Notes: generated by a model from the letters alone, not told the origin. Counted from the stretch's first letter, positions 36,495-48,321 are shown. The stretch: 64,000 nucleotides of DNA from Euleptes europaea (GCF_029931775.1 NC_079325.1:37860673-37924672), one strand, 5' to 3'. Program-made: numbers and translations.

Positions 36495-37330
36495 TGTGTG
36501 CTCAGATGGTCCACGGCCATAATGTTGAGCCATGATTAAGGAAAGATGGAGAGAAATCCATGCCAAAAAGGCACGATTCAGAGATCTGCAGCATTATATC
36601 TATGTGCACAACACAGGCACAGCTGACCTCCATACATGAAACAGGGCTCAGAAATCTCCCCGTATGGTTTGGAGGTGGACGTGGAGGAGGAGTCTCCACC
36701 CTGGAATCCAGGCCAGAAAACTTCTCCTCTGTTGTGGTCTGCCTTCTGATCGGTTCAGAAGATGGACTTTGGGACAAGCAGCATACAACACAAAGCCTTA
36801 CTGGCTCCAGGAACCAAGAATCCGGGAGCTGCTTTTGCAGCGACAGGCAGAGGCGAGAAGCAGCCATTGCCAAGCAAACCCATCGGCGACACACAATCCC
36901 GAGGCACACCCACACAATGTGCCACCCCCTCCATAATGGCACTCACTGGGCACTTTCACACATGTGCACACAGGAGACAAATGGGAGCCTTTTGAAGACA
37001 AAAGAGGCTGGGGAAAAGAATAGCTGCTCGTGGTGCCAATGCTCACTTTGCTTTCATTTCCATCAACAGGTGCAGCAGGTTTCTGCACTGTCAAGGGGTT
37101 CAGCAAATGGTGAAAAACAGAGGAGCGGGGGTTAAATTTCAGCAGACTTTTTAAGGGACCTTTTAACTGAAAGCTGATCCATTTTACTCTCTCTTTCAGT
37201 TGCTGTTATGGTGTCCTTTATTATTTTAGTTTAGTTTTAATGATGGATTTCTATTGCTGACTTGAACTGCCTTCATGATCTTTTTTAAAAAATGAAACAT
37301 ATATAAACACATGATGTTGCCATGCACTGA
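36495..37330. other. Unexplained interval
   Basis: Open frames of 191 codons (plus, 36560-37135) and 146 codons (minus, 36942-36502) overlap here. Neither resembles a known protein and both are rich in His, Cys, Thr and Arg, as expected from chance frames in this base composition. Confidence 0.35.
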
Positions 37331-37403
37331 GTGAGATCATTAGTCCATCTAGCTCAGCATTATCTACTTTGATTGGCAACAGCAGAGAAGGATCTATCTC
37401 AAC

Positions 37404-37586
37404 TAGGGTTGCCAACCTCCAGGTAGTAGCAGGAGATCTCCCGCTATTACAACTGATCTCCAACCAATAGAGATCAGTTTGCCTGGAGAAAATGGCCACT
37501 TTGGCAATTGGACTCTATGGCATTGAAGTCCCTCCCCTCCCATAACTCCGCCTTCACCCATGGTGAAGAGGGACTTGTCAACCCTA
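37404..37586. mobile_element. hAT-type MITE, copy 3
   Basis: Flanks ATCTCAAC (37396-37403) and TTCTCAAC (37587-37594) agree at 7 of 8 bases. The upstream flank has gattggcaacagcagagaag and agtccatctagctcagcat, the complement of a SINE type A tail, so it too lies in a SINE. Confidence 0.85.
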
Positions 37587-37599
37587 TTCTCAACATCTA

Positions 37600-37835
37600 T
37601 GATTTATTTATTTAGATACTGATAACATACTTTTCTCAGCAACAGGGACCCAAAGCAGCACACATCATTTTCTTCTCTATTTTTTCCCTCATGACAACCA
37701 CCCAGCGAGGTAGGTCAGGCTGAGAAAGAGTGACTGCCCCAAGGTTACCCAGTGAGCTTCCCTGCCAGAGTATCGATTTGAACGCGGGTCTCTCAGACTC
37801 TAGTTTGACACTCTAACCACCACACCGGCTTTCTA
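37600..37835 (-). repeat. tRNA-derived SINE (CORE/MIR-like)
   Basis: The complement has a tRNA-type head (aaccaccacaccggctt as printed), a box-B-like part (gatttgaacgcgggt) and acccagcgaggtaggtcagg. Confidence 0.65.
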
Positions 37836-37885
37836 ATCTGGGCCCTTCTGCTCGCAAAGCACATGTTCTGCCACTAAGCCCCAGC

Positions 37886-38098
37886 CAGGGTTGCCAGCCA
37901 ACCTCCAGGTAGTAGCTGGAGATCACCTGCTATTACAACGGATCTCCAGCCAATAGACATCGGTTCACCTGGAGAAAATGGCGGCTTTGGCAATTGGACT
38001 CTATGGCATCGAAGTCCCTCCCCTCCCCAAACCCCGCCCTCCTCAGGCTCGGCCCCAAAAACCTCCCGCCGGTGGTGAAGAGGGACTTGGCAACCCTA
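37886..38098. mobile_element. hAT-type MITE, copy 4 (perfect 8-bp target duplication)
   Basis: 213 bp. GCCCCAGC is at 37878-37885 and 38099-38106. The target is the head of a SINE type A in minus orientation (gcacatgttctgccactaag). Confidence 0.88.
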
Positions 38099-38109
38099 GC
38101 CCCAGCACT

Positions 38110-39185
38110 TCCCAAACTTGCACAAACTCTGCCAGGGACAAAATATCCCGGTCCGCGTCCCCAGAAAATGCAATGACTCAGTGACAAAAGCCCAACTTGG
38201 AGGGAATTTATCACACCAAGAAGCTGACTGTGCAGAGTGTCTCTCAAATGACTCTTCCGAGGAGACTTCCTGAGCAGACCGTTCAAACCCATCCTAAAAA
38301 ATGAGGCCATGATATGCTTGTAGTTCCCATGTTTTCCATTTAAGCTCAACCAGTCAGTTTACTACAGAGCAAGGTCTCTTCTTCACATAATACTATCACC
38401 AGACCTAGGAAGGGAGGGCAGGGGAGAAGGAGGGATGAGACGCTTAATGAAGAATCGTAATGAAACCAATCAACAGAAGTGGGGGGAGAAATCCGCTGGC
38501 ACAAGACATCTTCCTTCCTCTTAGTCAGAAAGCAGGTTGTGTGGAGGAAGGATCTAGTCATAAACAGTCAGCAATGGATAATTTGTCCACCACTATCTCA
38601 AGAGAAAAGCATCCTTTTCCCTAAGGAGAAACTATACACATATGATTTTCAAGGTTGTGTTTTCTGTGGTCAAATGAAAGCGATCTTTTTCCTTCCAAAC
38701 CAGAGGTTCACCTTGGTTTTTTGCACATTTGCTTTACAAATACCTCCCCATCTCTTTTCTATCCCACGAGAACAAGGTCCGCATGTGTGTGGACAAACCG
38801 CAGGGAATAACCTGAATGATATGAGCAAAAATCCCAGTCTCTCCTTGCTGGATCAGGCTGAAGGCCCGGTGAATCCAGTACCCACACAGCAGGCAGCCTG
38901 ATACTCCTGGAAGTCCACAAGCAGGGCATGAAAGTGAGAGCCCTTCCCGGCTGTTCTTTACCATCATCCGATACCTAGGAGTAAACTTCTTCTGTACATG
39001 GAGTTTCCATTGAGCCATCATGCCTAATAACAAGCAGTAGACTCGACACTCTGTGCATAATCCTCTTAAAAATATATTGTGGCAATTTCCATAAGGGAAT
39101 TCTAAGAATACAGTGAGCCAGTATACATCTGCTAGTTGGATCCAATGCATGCCACTTACTAGATCTTTGCAAGTCACTCTTTCCA
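38110..39185. other. No feature recognised
   Basis: Open frames of 138-152 codons on opposite strands have no recognisable similarity. No repeat family was identified. Confidence 0.35.
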
Positions 39186-39189
39186 CAGG

Positions 39190-39395
39190 CACGTGAAGCT
39201 GCCTTCTGCCAAATCAGATCACTGGTCTCTGTCTTTCCTGATACTGTATACTTTGACAGGCAGCAGCCCACAGAACCTCCAGGCAGAGACTATCTGCTGT
39301 CTGAAATCTTTTTAACTGGAGCTGCAGCGGAAAGAATTTGGGGCCTTCTGCATGCAAAGCAGGTCCTCCGCCACTGTTCTCCAGCCTCTCTTCTT
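39190..39395 (-). repeat. SINE type A copy
   Basis: Complement: gtgaagctgccttctgccaa, tttttaactggagctgcagc and ccttctgcatgcaaagcagg. Confidence 0.75.
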
Positions 39396-39724
39396 AAGAA
39401 GCTGCCTTACCCCAAATCAGATCATTTTGCCCATCTTGGCCAGTATCGCAAGAGCACAAGAGTAGCCATTCTGGGGCAGATTGATGGTCCAGCTACAACG
39501 GTCATTCGCCAAACAGCTTCCAAACGGGGGGGGGGAATGCCACCTTCAGGGTCTTTCTCAGCCTCTCCCCCATCCCAGACTCTGTGGGTTTAATGAGTCC
39601 TGATGGGCAGAAATTCATCAGGTACAACCTCTTCTTTCTCCTCCTCCCACACCAGGGGAAAGCCTTACCTGTTGAACGCACACCTGTCATTTTGCTGTTT
39701 GAGATATAAAGGCTCACTTAGGAA

Positions 39725-39935
39725 AATATTTATCATTTGTGCAATATGTTACAAGTGGGCCAAGGCGCTTTATGTACATAGTCTGATTCATTTGTACAAT
39801 AACCCTGTAAAGTGGGCCAGTTTGCAGATGGGGGCAGAAAGAAAATGGCTCGTCTCAGACCTTCTGGTAAGTTTTTGGAAATGGCAAGATTCAAACTGGT
39901 GACTGTCCACTACAAACTCTTCACTACAACCCTAC
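39725..39935 (-). repeat. MIR-like SINE fragment
   Basis: gtacaataaccctgtaaagt, gggccagtttgcagatgggg and gcaagattcaaactggtgac are the complement of a MIR-type SINE. Confidence 0.5.
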
Positions 39936-40959
39936 CCCAAGTCTTGATGGTGGTGGCAAGGGGAGGCAAGTCAGATGCCCAGGATGGCAGAATGAGCCCT
40001 CCTTCCCAATCCAGAGCCAGGACCCTGGATCTTGCCAACCCCCAAGGGTCTGGCAGCCCTGCTGATCAATAAGGCTTTCAGAGCAAATGGCACCAGAGGG
40101 GAAAACTCTAAATGTGGGTTAAGCCCGCCTCTGAATGGAGACCCACATAAGTCAGGAAGGCTCTGTACACGCTGAGGATCAGTTCTGGAGCATGCAAAGA
40201 AGCAAGCATGCACAGAGTGCTTTTCTCACCAGAAGGAACCACAACCACCTCCCACACAACTGGGATTTAGGGGGTGATGTCTCAGCAGGCTAGAGCCCCA
40301 TTTAGAAAACAAATTAGTCCAAAAGCCATCTCGGCCAAACTAAAACTGAATGGAAGTCACCAATCCCAGTGGGGGTCATTTAGTCACTGGCTAATATCCA
40401 AAGAGAGAGGTTTGGGGTCCCAGATTGCCTGGAAGCCACCCACAAGCCTTTCTTCAGGATACACCCTGCATCCTATTTCCACATGTCTAGAGCCATCTTG
40501 CAGTTACTCAAGCATGGAGAGGAAATGCACTTTGTACATGCTCAGATTCTCCTTTACTGCAGATCACACGTTTCAAGGAGAGGCCCTGGCATTCAAAGCA
40601 AGCTGAAATTAACCTCCCGGCTCCCTCTTTGAGATAGTCAAATGAGGCAGGGATTGGGGGGGGGGGTTGCAATCAAACCGTGAAATGGTTACCAAGTATT
40701 GCTAGAGCTGATGACTGATCAACCAGACCTTTTGATGTGGATACAGAGCAGCATCCCCCCCTCTCCTTGCAGCATCTCATAAAATCAACTCTCCCACCCC
40801 CACCCCTTGACACCATTCTTTCTGAGCAAGATGGGGTGCGGTGGGGGGCTTAAACTGGGCACCCCGAGGGAAGGGTGAAGGTGGCACTGTTAAGGAGGTC
40901 GGGAGGGGGGAGCTGGTTTGGGTGACTCCTGCATTTGGAGGGGAGGGACCAGCCATCTC

Positions 40960-41730
40960 ATGTCAATACGTCATTCCTACAGGAGATTCTCTGAAGTACA
41001 GGGGGAGTGGGGAGGGATGAGCGCCCCCCTCTGTCCCCCTCCCTTCTTCAAGCGTGGTGGGAAAGTGATGGCAGTGGGGTGTATTGGGGGGGCACGTTTC
41101 CCACCGATCCAGCCCCCCCTCCCCATTCCTGCTTTTCTGCCCCCACCTCCAACAGATCCCATGGACCCGCCAAGCGCAATTCCACCCCGCCACCGGCAGC
41201 CGCAGCGTTGATGCAGGACGCCCCCCCGCCCCGAAATCCAGATGGTGCGGGGCTTTAATGTCGCCTCCCCCGGGGAGGAGGGCAATGCCCTCCAAGAAGC
41301 CCCTGCCGGGCACTGCCGAGCGTCATGCCTCCCTCCCTTGGCGCCACCTTCTGTCTCTCCCCGCCGCCCCCCGGGCTTGCTGGGCACACCTGGGCGCGCG
41401 GCCCCCCTCACCTGTCCGTGCGCCCCCGCCGCGGCCAGGTCATCCCAGGCGGAGCGGCGGCCAGGTCACCCCAGGCGGAGCCGAGGCCCGGCCACCTGCT
41501 CCGCCAGCTCCGGCGCGGAAGATTCCAGCTCCGGCGGCCGCCTCCGCAGCGCCTCCGGTGGGCACCCAGCAGCCCTTCAAGGGGCCGCGGGGAAGGCGCC
41601 GGCTTCGGGGAGCGCGCCCGGCTCCTGTGCTCATCAGAGCCGACGTGAGCGGCAGGCTGGAGTCCGCGGGGGGGAGGCTGCCGCCTCCCGACGCTTCCGA
41701 GGAGACCGTCCCCGTTGCAGATGCTTCCCA
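40960..41730 (-). promoter_or_regulatory. CpG island, candidate AJM1 promoter and non-coding exon 1
   Basis: The most CpG-dense stretch of the window, especially 41160-41720, with no convincing coding potential: open frames on both strands are low-complexity Pro/Ala/Gly/Arg. On the minus strand a consensus donor (cag then gtgagg) ends a possible exon at 41412. Spliced to the acceptor at 28006, this would give AJM1 a 13-kb 5' intron. No other gene was recognised upstream of AJM1, which makes this the best promoter candidate. It could instead belong to an unrecognised transcript on either strand. Confidence 0.45.
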
Positions 41731-41732
41731 CA

Positions 41733-42376
41733 CTGGACTTGTGCTCTTTTCTACTGCTAGTGCCGTCGTGATCTATCTCGGTATAGAAGCCTATCTTTAA
41801 AACTTATATATAGGGCCAAAACGCGTGGGAGGTTTTGCCTGGGGTTTGCTGCTCTCTCCATGCACATTTCCCCCATCCGAATCCTCTAAACCACTGGCTC
41901 CCAACCAGGGGTCCGTGGACCCCCAGGGGCCCGCGAGAACTAAGTTAAGGTCCGTGAAACAAAGTTATACACCCACAATAAATTGATATTTTCAATTAAA
42001 AGTTATCTATTATAAAAATATATATTCAAATATTATTCTAAGTTTAATGTTTAACTAACAGTTATGATTAAAGTTTATTTTCAAATTCTCGGAATTTTTA
42101 TTTTGAACCTTGGGGTCCCTGCACCGAACAAAAAAGTCCTAGTGGTCCCTGGTCAAAAAAAGGTTGGGAACCACTGCTCTAAACCCTGCACGGGAGCTGA
42201 GTTTTGAGTTGAGAGAATTCAGATGGGGAAAAGGTGCGTTGAGAGAGCGGCAAATCCAAGGCAAAACCTCCCACGCGTTTTGGCCCTACACGTATGTTTT
42301 AAAGATAGGCTTCTATGCCGAGATAGATCACGATGGGCTAGTCTGGCACTAGCAGTAGAAAAGAGCACAAGTCCAG
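41733..42376. repeat. Inverted-repeat element at the CpG-island edge, with a hAT in its loop
   Basis: The left arm starts ctggacttgtgctcttttct (41733) and runs to about 41890. The right arm (about 42190-42376) ends agaaaagagcacaagtccag. Both also contain gatctatctcgg, tagaagcctatctttaaaac and ccaaaacgcgtgggaggttt in inverted order. Arms are about 150 bp, and most of the loop is the hAT copy at 41892-42176. Confidence 0.85.
41892..42176. mobile_element. Short non-autonomous hAT element
   Basis: 285 bp. The ends cactggctcccaacc and ggttgggaaccactg are inverted repeats, and CTCTAAAC duplicates at 41884-41891 and 42177-42184. Confidence 0.9.
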
Positions 42377-43115
42377 GAGCGCCTGAAAGACTAACAACAT
42401 TTCTGGCAGGGTATCAGCTTTCTCCGGGACTTAATAGAGATCTGGGATTCTTGTCTCATTACCAATGCTGACTTCTCCACGCCTACTGTGTGTTAAGTGC
42501 TGTCAAGTCGCCTCCGACTCATGGCAATCCTATGAATCAGTGTCCTCCAAAACGTCCTAACTTTGACAGCCTTGCTCAGATCCTGCAAATTGAGGGCCGT
42601 AGCTTCCTTTATTGAGTCAATCCATCTCTTGTTGGATCTTCCTCTTTTCCTGCTGCCCTCAACTTTTCCTAGCATCATGACTGTCTTTTCCAGTGACTCT
42701 TGTCTTCTCATAATGTGAGCAAAATACAATAGCCTCAGTTTAGTCATTTTAGCTTCTAGGGTCAGATCAGGCTTGATTTGATTTATAACCCACTGATTTG
42801 GGTTATTTTGGCAGTCCACGGTAACACTCTCCTCCAACACCACATTTCAAAGGAATCTACTTTCTTCCTATCAGCCTACTACCCCTCTGCATATCACACC
42901 TAATCCAATCACGCCTGCTGATGTCATTTACTTGCTTTTGACGTTTACATTGCCATTGTGCATCTAATTCACTCGTCTCTACTTAAGGATAGATGGAATC
43001 ACACTCTAGCTGTATCTGAAGAAGTGAGCTGTGGCTCCCAAAAGCTCATACCCTGCCAGAAATTTTGCTAGTCTTTAAGGTGCTACTGGACTCTTGCTCT
43101 TTTCTACTTCTATAC
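42359..43115. repeat. Foldback element of family R with a BovB in its loop
   Basis: The left end agtagaaaagagcacaagtc, then gactaacaacatttctggca, pairs with the right end ccagaaattttgctagtctt, then tactggactcttgctctttt. It shares its left terminus with the right arm of the preceding inverted repeat. Confidence 0.7.
42488..42900 (-). mobile_element. RTE-BovB LINE 3' end
   Basis: The minus strand encodes LTLEAKMTKLRLLYFAHIMR, LGKVEGSRKRGRSNKRWIDS and the end TLIHRIAMSRRRLD, followed by the tail complement gtcaagtcgcctccgactca. It is a 5'-truncated copy. Confidence 0.85.
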
Positions 43116-43469
43116 CGATTTTGCTAAATTGGGCAAGCAAAAATCCATGATGCTCAGTAACAAAAAGCACCAATAGGATCAAAACTAGAAATTATATTTC
43201 TCAGACCATAATTGGAGATAAACCTCCATCCTGAACTAGCAACAAATGCCAAACCTGTGCTGGCATGACCCATACCAACATCACAGCAGCCTTGCACGCT
43301 CAAACCAACATCTAGTCCAACATCTAGTTTCCCACAGTGGCCAACCCCAGATGCTTCCAGGAAGCCACTAAGTGGAGCAGCTTCCCCCCATTGTTCACTA
43401 CAACAGCTGGTGTCCAAAGGTAGACCTGCCTCTGAATATGGAGGTTCCACGAAGAGACAGAAACATTTT

Positions 43470-44340
43470 TTAAAAATTGTCCTGCTGGCTCAGATCAAAG
43501 GGCCATCTAGTCCAGTATCCTGTTTAAAACAGTGCCTAAACAGATGCCTCTGAGAAGCTCATGTGCAGGGTACGAAGGCAACAGCTCTCTTCTGCTCCCC
43601 TCTCCCATTCAAGAAAACCAGTAGCGTCCTCACATTGCCTCCTGATACAAGAATGCCGAATGTGCTCTCCACTGAGTTGTGATGGGTGTGTGTGGCATAG
43701 ATCCTCGTGTTGGGCTTCTTCAGATTTTCCTGGCAGAATCAGACCAGTGCCCTGTTTCTCACGGGGACCAACCGGATGTCTCCTGGAAGCTCACATGCAA
43801 GGCGGGAAGTCAGAAGCCCTCTCCAAATCCATTGCCTGCCTCCCATTATCAGCCATTCACAGGTATATTGCCTCTGTGCATGGAGGTTCCATTTAGCTCT
43901 CTCAGTTACTGTATGTTAAGGTTTATGCATCACGTGAAAACATTTTTGTTTCCTTAAGCTCTTGGTTAGATATTCTTTTTAGTTGGATATTGCTGGAGGG
44001 GTGTGTGTGGTTGTTGTCATCTCATGGGACACACTGATGGCCATCTCAAGTAGTTTGTAAATTAGTGTTTTCATTGTGACTTTGTTTCTCTATTTTGTAA
44101 ACCAGCTTAGAAATCTCAAACTTAGAGTGCATACATTAAATATATATATATATAAACAAGAGACAGTGATAGACCCTAAATTCCTCCATTATCCAGCAAA
44201 GGAACAGTGTGTCTGCCCATGGAGGTTCTATTGGCCTATCGTGGCACACAACTGCTGATATACCCTAAGCTCCTTCATTCTCTAGCATTCAGAAGCATAC
44301 TGCCTCAGCACATGGAGGTTCCATTTAGCTCTAACAGCCC
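43470..44340 (-). mobile_element. Cluster of CR1-like LINE fragments
   Basis: ggctcagatcaaagggccat, gtccagtatcctgtttaaaa and repeated ggaggttccatttagct (near 43885, 44220 and 44320) show three or more partial copies, all in minus orientation. Confidence 0.65.
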
Positions 44341-44344
44341 CCTA

Positions 44345-45455
44345 GAAACCTTCTCCTCCTCCACTAATTTGCCCACTTCTTTTCAGAAGTCCTCTTACAA
44401 AGGCCTGCCCAGAATAGTGGCCCAGCAACTCAAACTCATGTCCAACTGCATGCCTCGAGTTCTTTTGTTTTTTAAAAAACAAGGGAAAGAACGAGAGACG
44501 GTGTGATGAGTCCCAGGAATTGAAACCGCATAGCAGAATTTTGTTTGCACAACTTCGCAAGCAGCTCTCGCAATAAGTAACCACTGTGATGGAAAGCAAT
44601 CATCCACTCAATTAAGCACCACGGGAGCCAAATGGCGCAGTCTTATGGACTGCCGGAGAGAGTGAGCTGCATGCAGGAGGTCATCAGATCAAGGTGATCA
44701 TCAGGAAATCTATTGCCTGAATCACAGTTGACAGATGTGAGTGAAGGGTGACCAAAGCTGACAGTGGGAGTGTGTCTTTACAGAGAAGCAGCCTAGTAGC
44801 GGCTTAGGGGCTGTCCTTGGAGAAGTCTCAAACGTGTCTCTTTGTCTGCTTTCACACCCTCTTCCATGACTTTGCCCTGGTTAACTTCACTTTCCCTGAG
44901 AAAAATTCCAAGAAACAGGACGGTTAAGATGGAAAGCTGAGCTCACAAGATCAAAACGCAGCAGATTGCTAAGCGCTGCAAGATTCAGATACCATCAAAG
45001 CAGAGACTCTTGAAAGTCCTCAGCTCTTTCACAAGTCAACTTGAGAGATGCTTTGCAAAACCTGAGCTGTTCAATAGCTCAAATTCAAGTAGAGCTGTGA
45101 AAGTTTTGATACTATAAAACTTGGAGCACTGCAAGGCAACTTTTCCTGCATCCCAAGTTTCTAATGACATAGAATTATGGAAAATAACATGGAAAATAAA
45201 TCAAATCCACATACTGCGGATAAACAAATAAATCAAATCCGCATACTGCAGTAACTCTCTGCAGCTATGTAGGTCATATGAAATATCTGGGGGATCCCTT
45301 GCAAGACCTTATCTCCTATGCAAGGAAACTAAGGCAGGTGTCTGAATTACAGTCTGCAAACACAGTGGGAACAAAGACTTGGGGCCAAACTAGATATTAC
45401 GTGCAACTGCATGTAACTCCACCCCCCCCCCCATGTTTCTTTGCTAAAAAGAAGG
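44345..45455. other. Mostly unannotated DNA
   Basis: A weak tRNA-like head occurs near 44625. A 25-30 bp direct duplication (aaataaatcaaatcc.catactgc.g) is at about 45195-45250. Nothing else was recognised. Confidence 0.35.
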
Positions 45456-45466
45456 TCTATCTAGCC

Positions 45467-45921
45467 CAGTTGTTCCCAAACTTTTTAGGCCACTGCCCCC
45501 CCTTGGTTCCACAAACTCAACCCCAGCACCCCCTACCCTATCCTATAAAAAGCATTATTCAAAATAGGGGTTTGCATAACACATTAAAGGAGATAATAAC
45601 AATAACATTTCAAAACAGTAACAATTAATTGCACATCTATTCAAAATCAAATTAAAACTTTTTAGTTGAAATTTATTCAGCAAAACCGATGAACTTGATC
45701 CAGTGGTACCAGCTCTTCAAAGTCTGGAAAAAAAATTCTGATCGTTTCCACCAAATTTGCCAGCATGGTGCCATAGCTTAATCTATTGTAAATTAGGGAA
45801 CGACACAGCTGAAGGGGCCCACCTCTAGCGCCCCCTCTGCTGCCCCCTTGCGTCTTAGTGCCCCCCTAGGTAATCCCACCACCACCCCCAGGGGTGGTAC
45901 TGCCCACTTTGGGAACCACTG
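45467..45921. mobile_element. Non-autonomous hAT element
   Basis: 455 bp. The ends cagttgttcccaaac and tttgggaaccactg are imperfect inverted repeats. ATCTAGCC is at 45459-45466 and 45922-45929. The target is a CR1-like fragment, which continues at 45925-46100. Confidence 0.9.
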
Positions 45922-46504
45922 ATCTAGCCCAACATCTTGTTTCTCAAAATGGTCGACCAGGTGCCCCCAAAGACCTACAAACAGGGAACAGAGGCAAAGC
46001 CTTCCTTGCTGACCCCCAGTAACTGGTATTCAAAGGCAGACTGCCTTTGAACATAGAGGTTCCATTTAGACATCATGGCTAATAGTCCTTGAAAGGATTC
46101 TTCTTTTTAAGCCAGAGCTGTTAATGGAGGCTGCAGCTGAAGAAGGATGCAGAGAAGGAGATGTTAAACTCTTTTCTCTTGATCTATTTTTCTGGTGAAC
46201 TTGCCCCCTCCTACACACACAGCCTTTCTACCCACAGAGGAAAAGATTTTTCTTCGGTTTTATTTTTTAATACGGAGGGCCCTGCATGCACCATCCTGGA
46301 ATCTTCTTGCTAGCCTCATCTCATGACTGTTTGAAGCACTTGCAAATTTGGGCTAGTTATTTATTTAGAACATTCCCCTCCCCGCTTTTCTCACTCAGAC
46401 GAAACACAGCCTGCAATAAATAATGCATCAGGACACAAATAAAAAATATTCCTTCTGCAAGTGAATATTTGAAACTCACTGGGTTTTCTCACTAACAGTG
46501 AGTG

Positions 46505-47230
46505 TTCTCATCTTGCATCGTTAGAAGTATTTAAGAACATATGAATGGCCCTGGCAGGTCACACCAAAGGTCCATCTCGTCCATAGGGTTGCCAACCTCA
46601 AGGTAGTAGCTGGAGATCTCCTGCTATTACAACTGACCTCCAACCGATGGAGATCAGTTCACCTGGAGAAAATGGCCGCTTTGGCAATTGGACTCTATGC
46701 CATTGAAGTCCCTTCTCCTCCCTAAACCCCACCCTCTTCAGGCTCCGCCCCCAAAACCTCCCGCCAATGGCGAAGAGGGACCTGGCAACCCTACTCGTCC
46801 AGCATCCTGTGGGCCTGGAAGGTCTACTAGTAGTGCATGGAGATCAAGTCGTGCAGTACACTGCCTCTGAACATGGAGGTGCCATTGAGCCATCATGGCT
46901 AATAGGCATTGATGGACCTCTCCTCTGTGAATTTGTGTAGTCCTTTTTAAAGCTAAATCACATCTTGCGGCAGTGAGTTCTATAAGTTACTTATTCACTA
47001 TGCGAAGGTATCTCCCCTGTATCTATTGTCCATTGGGTTCATTGTGTGACTCAAACTCTTAGTACTAAGAGATGGTAAGTTCTCTATCCGTTTTCTCTAC
47101 ACACACCCCTGCCCCATGCCTAATTTTATAAACCTCTACCAAGTCCCGTTCCCCATCATCTTTTCTCTAAACTAACAAGCCCTGAACTCCTTAGCCTTTC
47201 ATCCCAGGAAGGTGTTTCAACCACTGGATC
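46505..47230 (-). mobile_element. CR1-like LINE fragment split by a MITE
   Basis: ttaagaacatatgaatggcc and aaggtccatctcgtcca continue after the MITE as ctcgtccagcatcctgtggg, gaacatggaggtgccattga and tgcggcagtgagttctataa. Confidence 0.75.
46584..46793. mobile_element. hAT-type MITE, copy 5 (perfect 8-bp target duplication)
   Basis: 210 bp. CTCGTCCA is at 46576-46583 and 46794-46801. Here the target is a CR1-like LINE, not a SINE. Confidence 0.9.
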
Positions 47231-47572
47231 ATTTGGGCGGCTCTTCTCTACACCTGTCGCCATACTACAACATCCTTGCAGATTCAGCAACCAAAACTGC
47301 TCCGCATTCTAAACAGCCCAAACGCAAACCTATACACAGGCATGACGATAGTGGCCATTTTGCTTCTGATCCTTTCCTAATAACCCCTAGTGTCGAATTG
47401 CCTTGTTCACCGCTGCCGTGCCCTGACATTTTCAAACGATGCTCCACAGCCCCCAGATCTCTTTTCTGTGCAACGGCAACCCACTTTAGTCTCCACCTTC
47501 CTGAATGATTTGATGCTGCCCACCGCTCACTATACATTCCCCAATTACAGACTGATAAATTTATAAGGTTGA

Positions 47573-48321
47573 CAACCTCCAGGAATTAGCTGGAGATCTC
47601 CTGCTACTCCAACTGATCTCATAAGAACATAAGAAAGGCCCTGCTGGATCAGACCAAGGCCCATCAAGTCCAGCAGTCTGTTCACACAGTGGCCAACCAG
47701 GTGCCTCTAGGAAGCCACAAACAAAACGACTGCAGCAGCACCATCCTGCCTGTGTTCCACCGCACCCAAAATAATAGGCATGCTCCTCTGATACTAGAGA
47801 GAATAGGTATGCAGCATGACCAGCATCCATTCCACTAATAGCCATGAATACCCCTTTCCTCCATGAACATGTCCACTCTTCTCTTAAAGCCCTCCAAGCT
47901 GGCAGCCATCACCACATCCTGGGGCAGGGAGTTCCACAATTTAACTATGCGTTGTGTGAAAAAATACTTCCTTTTATCTGTTTTGAATTTCTCAGCTTTA
48001 GCAGATGACCCCGTGTTCTAGTATTATGGGAGAGGGCCTGTCCACTCTCTCCAAACCATGCATAATTTTATAGACCTCTATCATGTTTCCCCTTAGCCAC
48101 CTTCTTTCCAAGCTAAACAGCCCTAAGCGTCCTAACTGCTCACCATAGGACAGTTGCTCTAGTCCCCTCCAGCCAATAGAGATCAGTTAACCTGGAGAAA
48201 ATGGGCACTTTGACAATTGGACTCTATGGCATTGAAGTCCCTCCCCTCCCCAAACCCCGTCCTCCTCAGGCTCCGCCCCAAAAACCTCCCACCAGTGTCG
48301 AAGAGGGACCTGGCAACCCTA
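47573..48321. mobile_element. MITE copy 6, interrupted by a CR1 insertion
   Basis: The left part, about 47573-47620, ends aactgatctc. The right part resumes near 48167 as cagccaatagagatcagtta and ends tggcaaccct. The gap is the CR1-like copy at 47621-48165. No target duplication could be matched, as the left end is diverged. Confidence 0.75.
47621..48165 (-). mobile_element. CR1-like LINE 3' end inside the MITE
   Basis: It begins ataagaacataagaaaggcc (the terminal tandem in complement), then ctgctggatcagaccaaggc, and ends near ggacagttgctctagtcccc. It is the longest copy of the family also seen at 15720. Confidence 0.85.

Noticed and set aside
36560-37135. 191-codon plus-strand frame
   Set aside because: His/Cys/Thr-rich, unlike a folded protein, with a long overlapping minus frame. 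Most likely chance.
41084-41800. Long Pro/Ala/Arg frames in the CpG island
   Set aside because: High GC removes stop codons. Three frames on the plus strand and others on the minus are open at once, which is typical of non-coding CpG islands.
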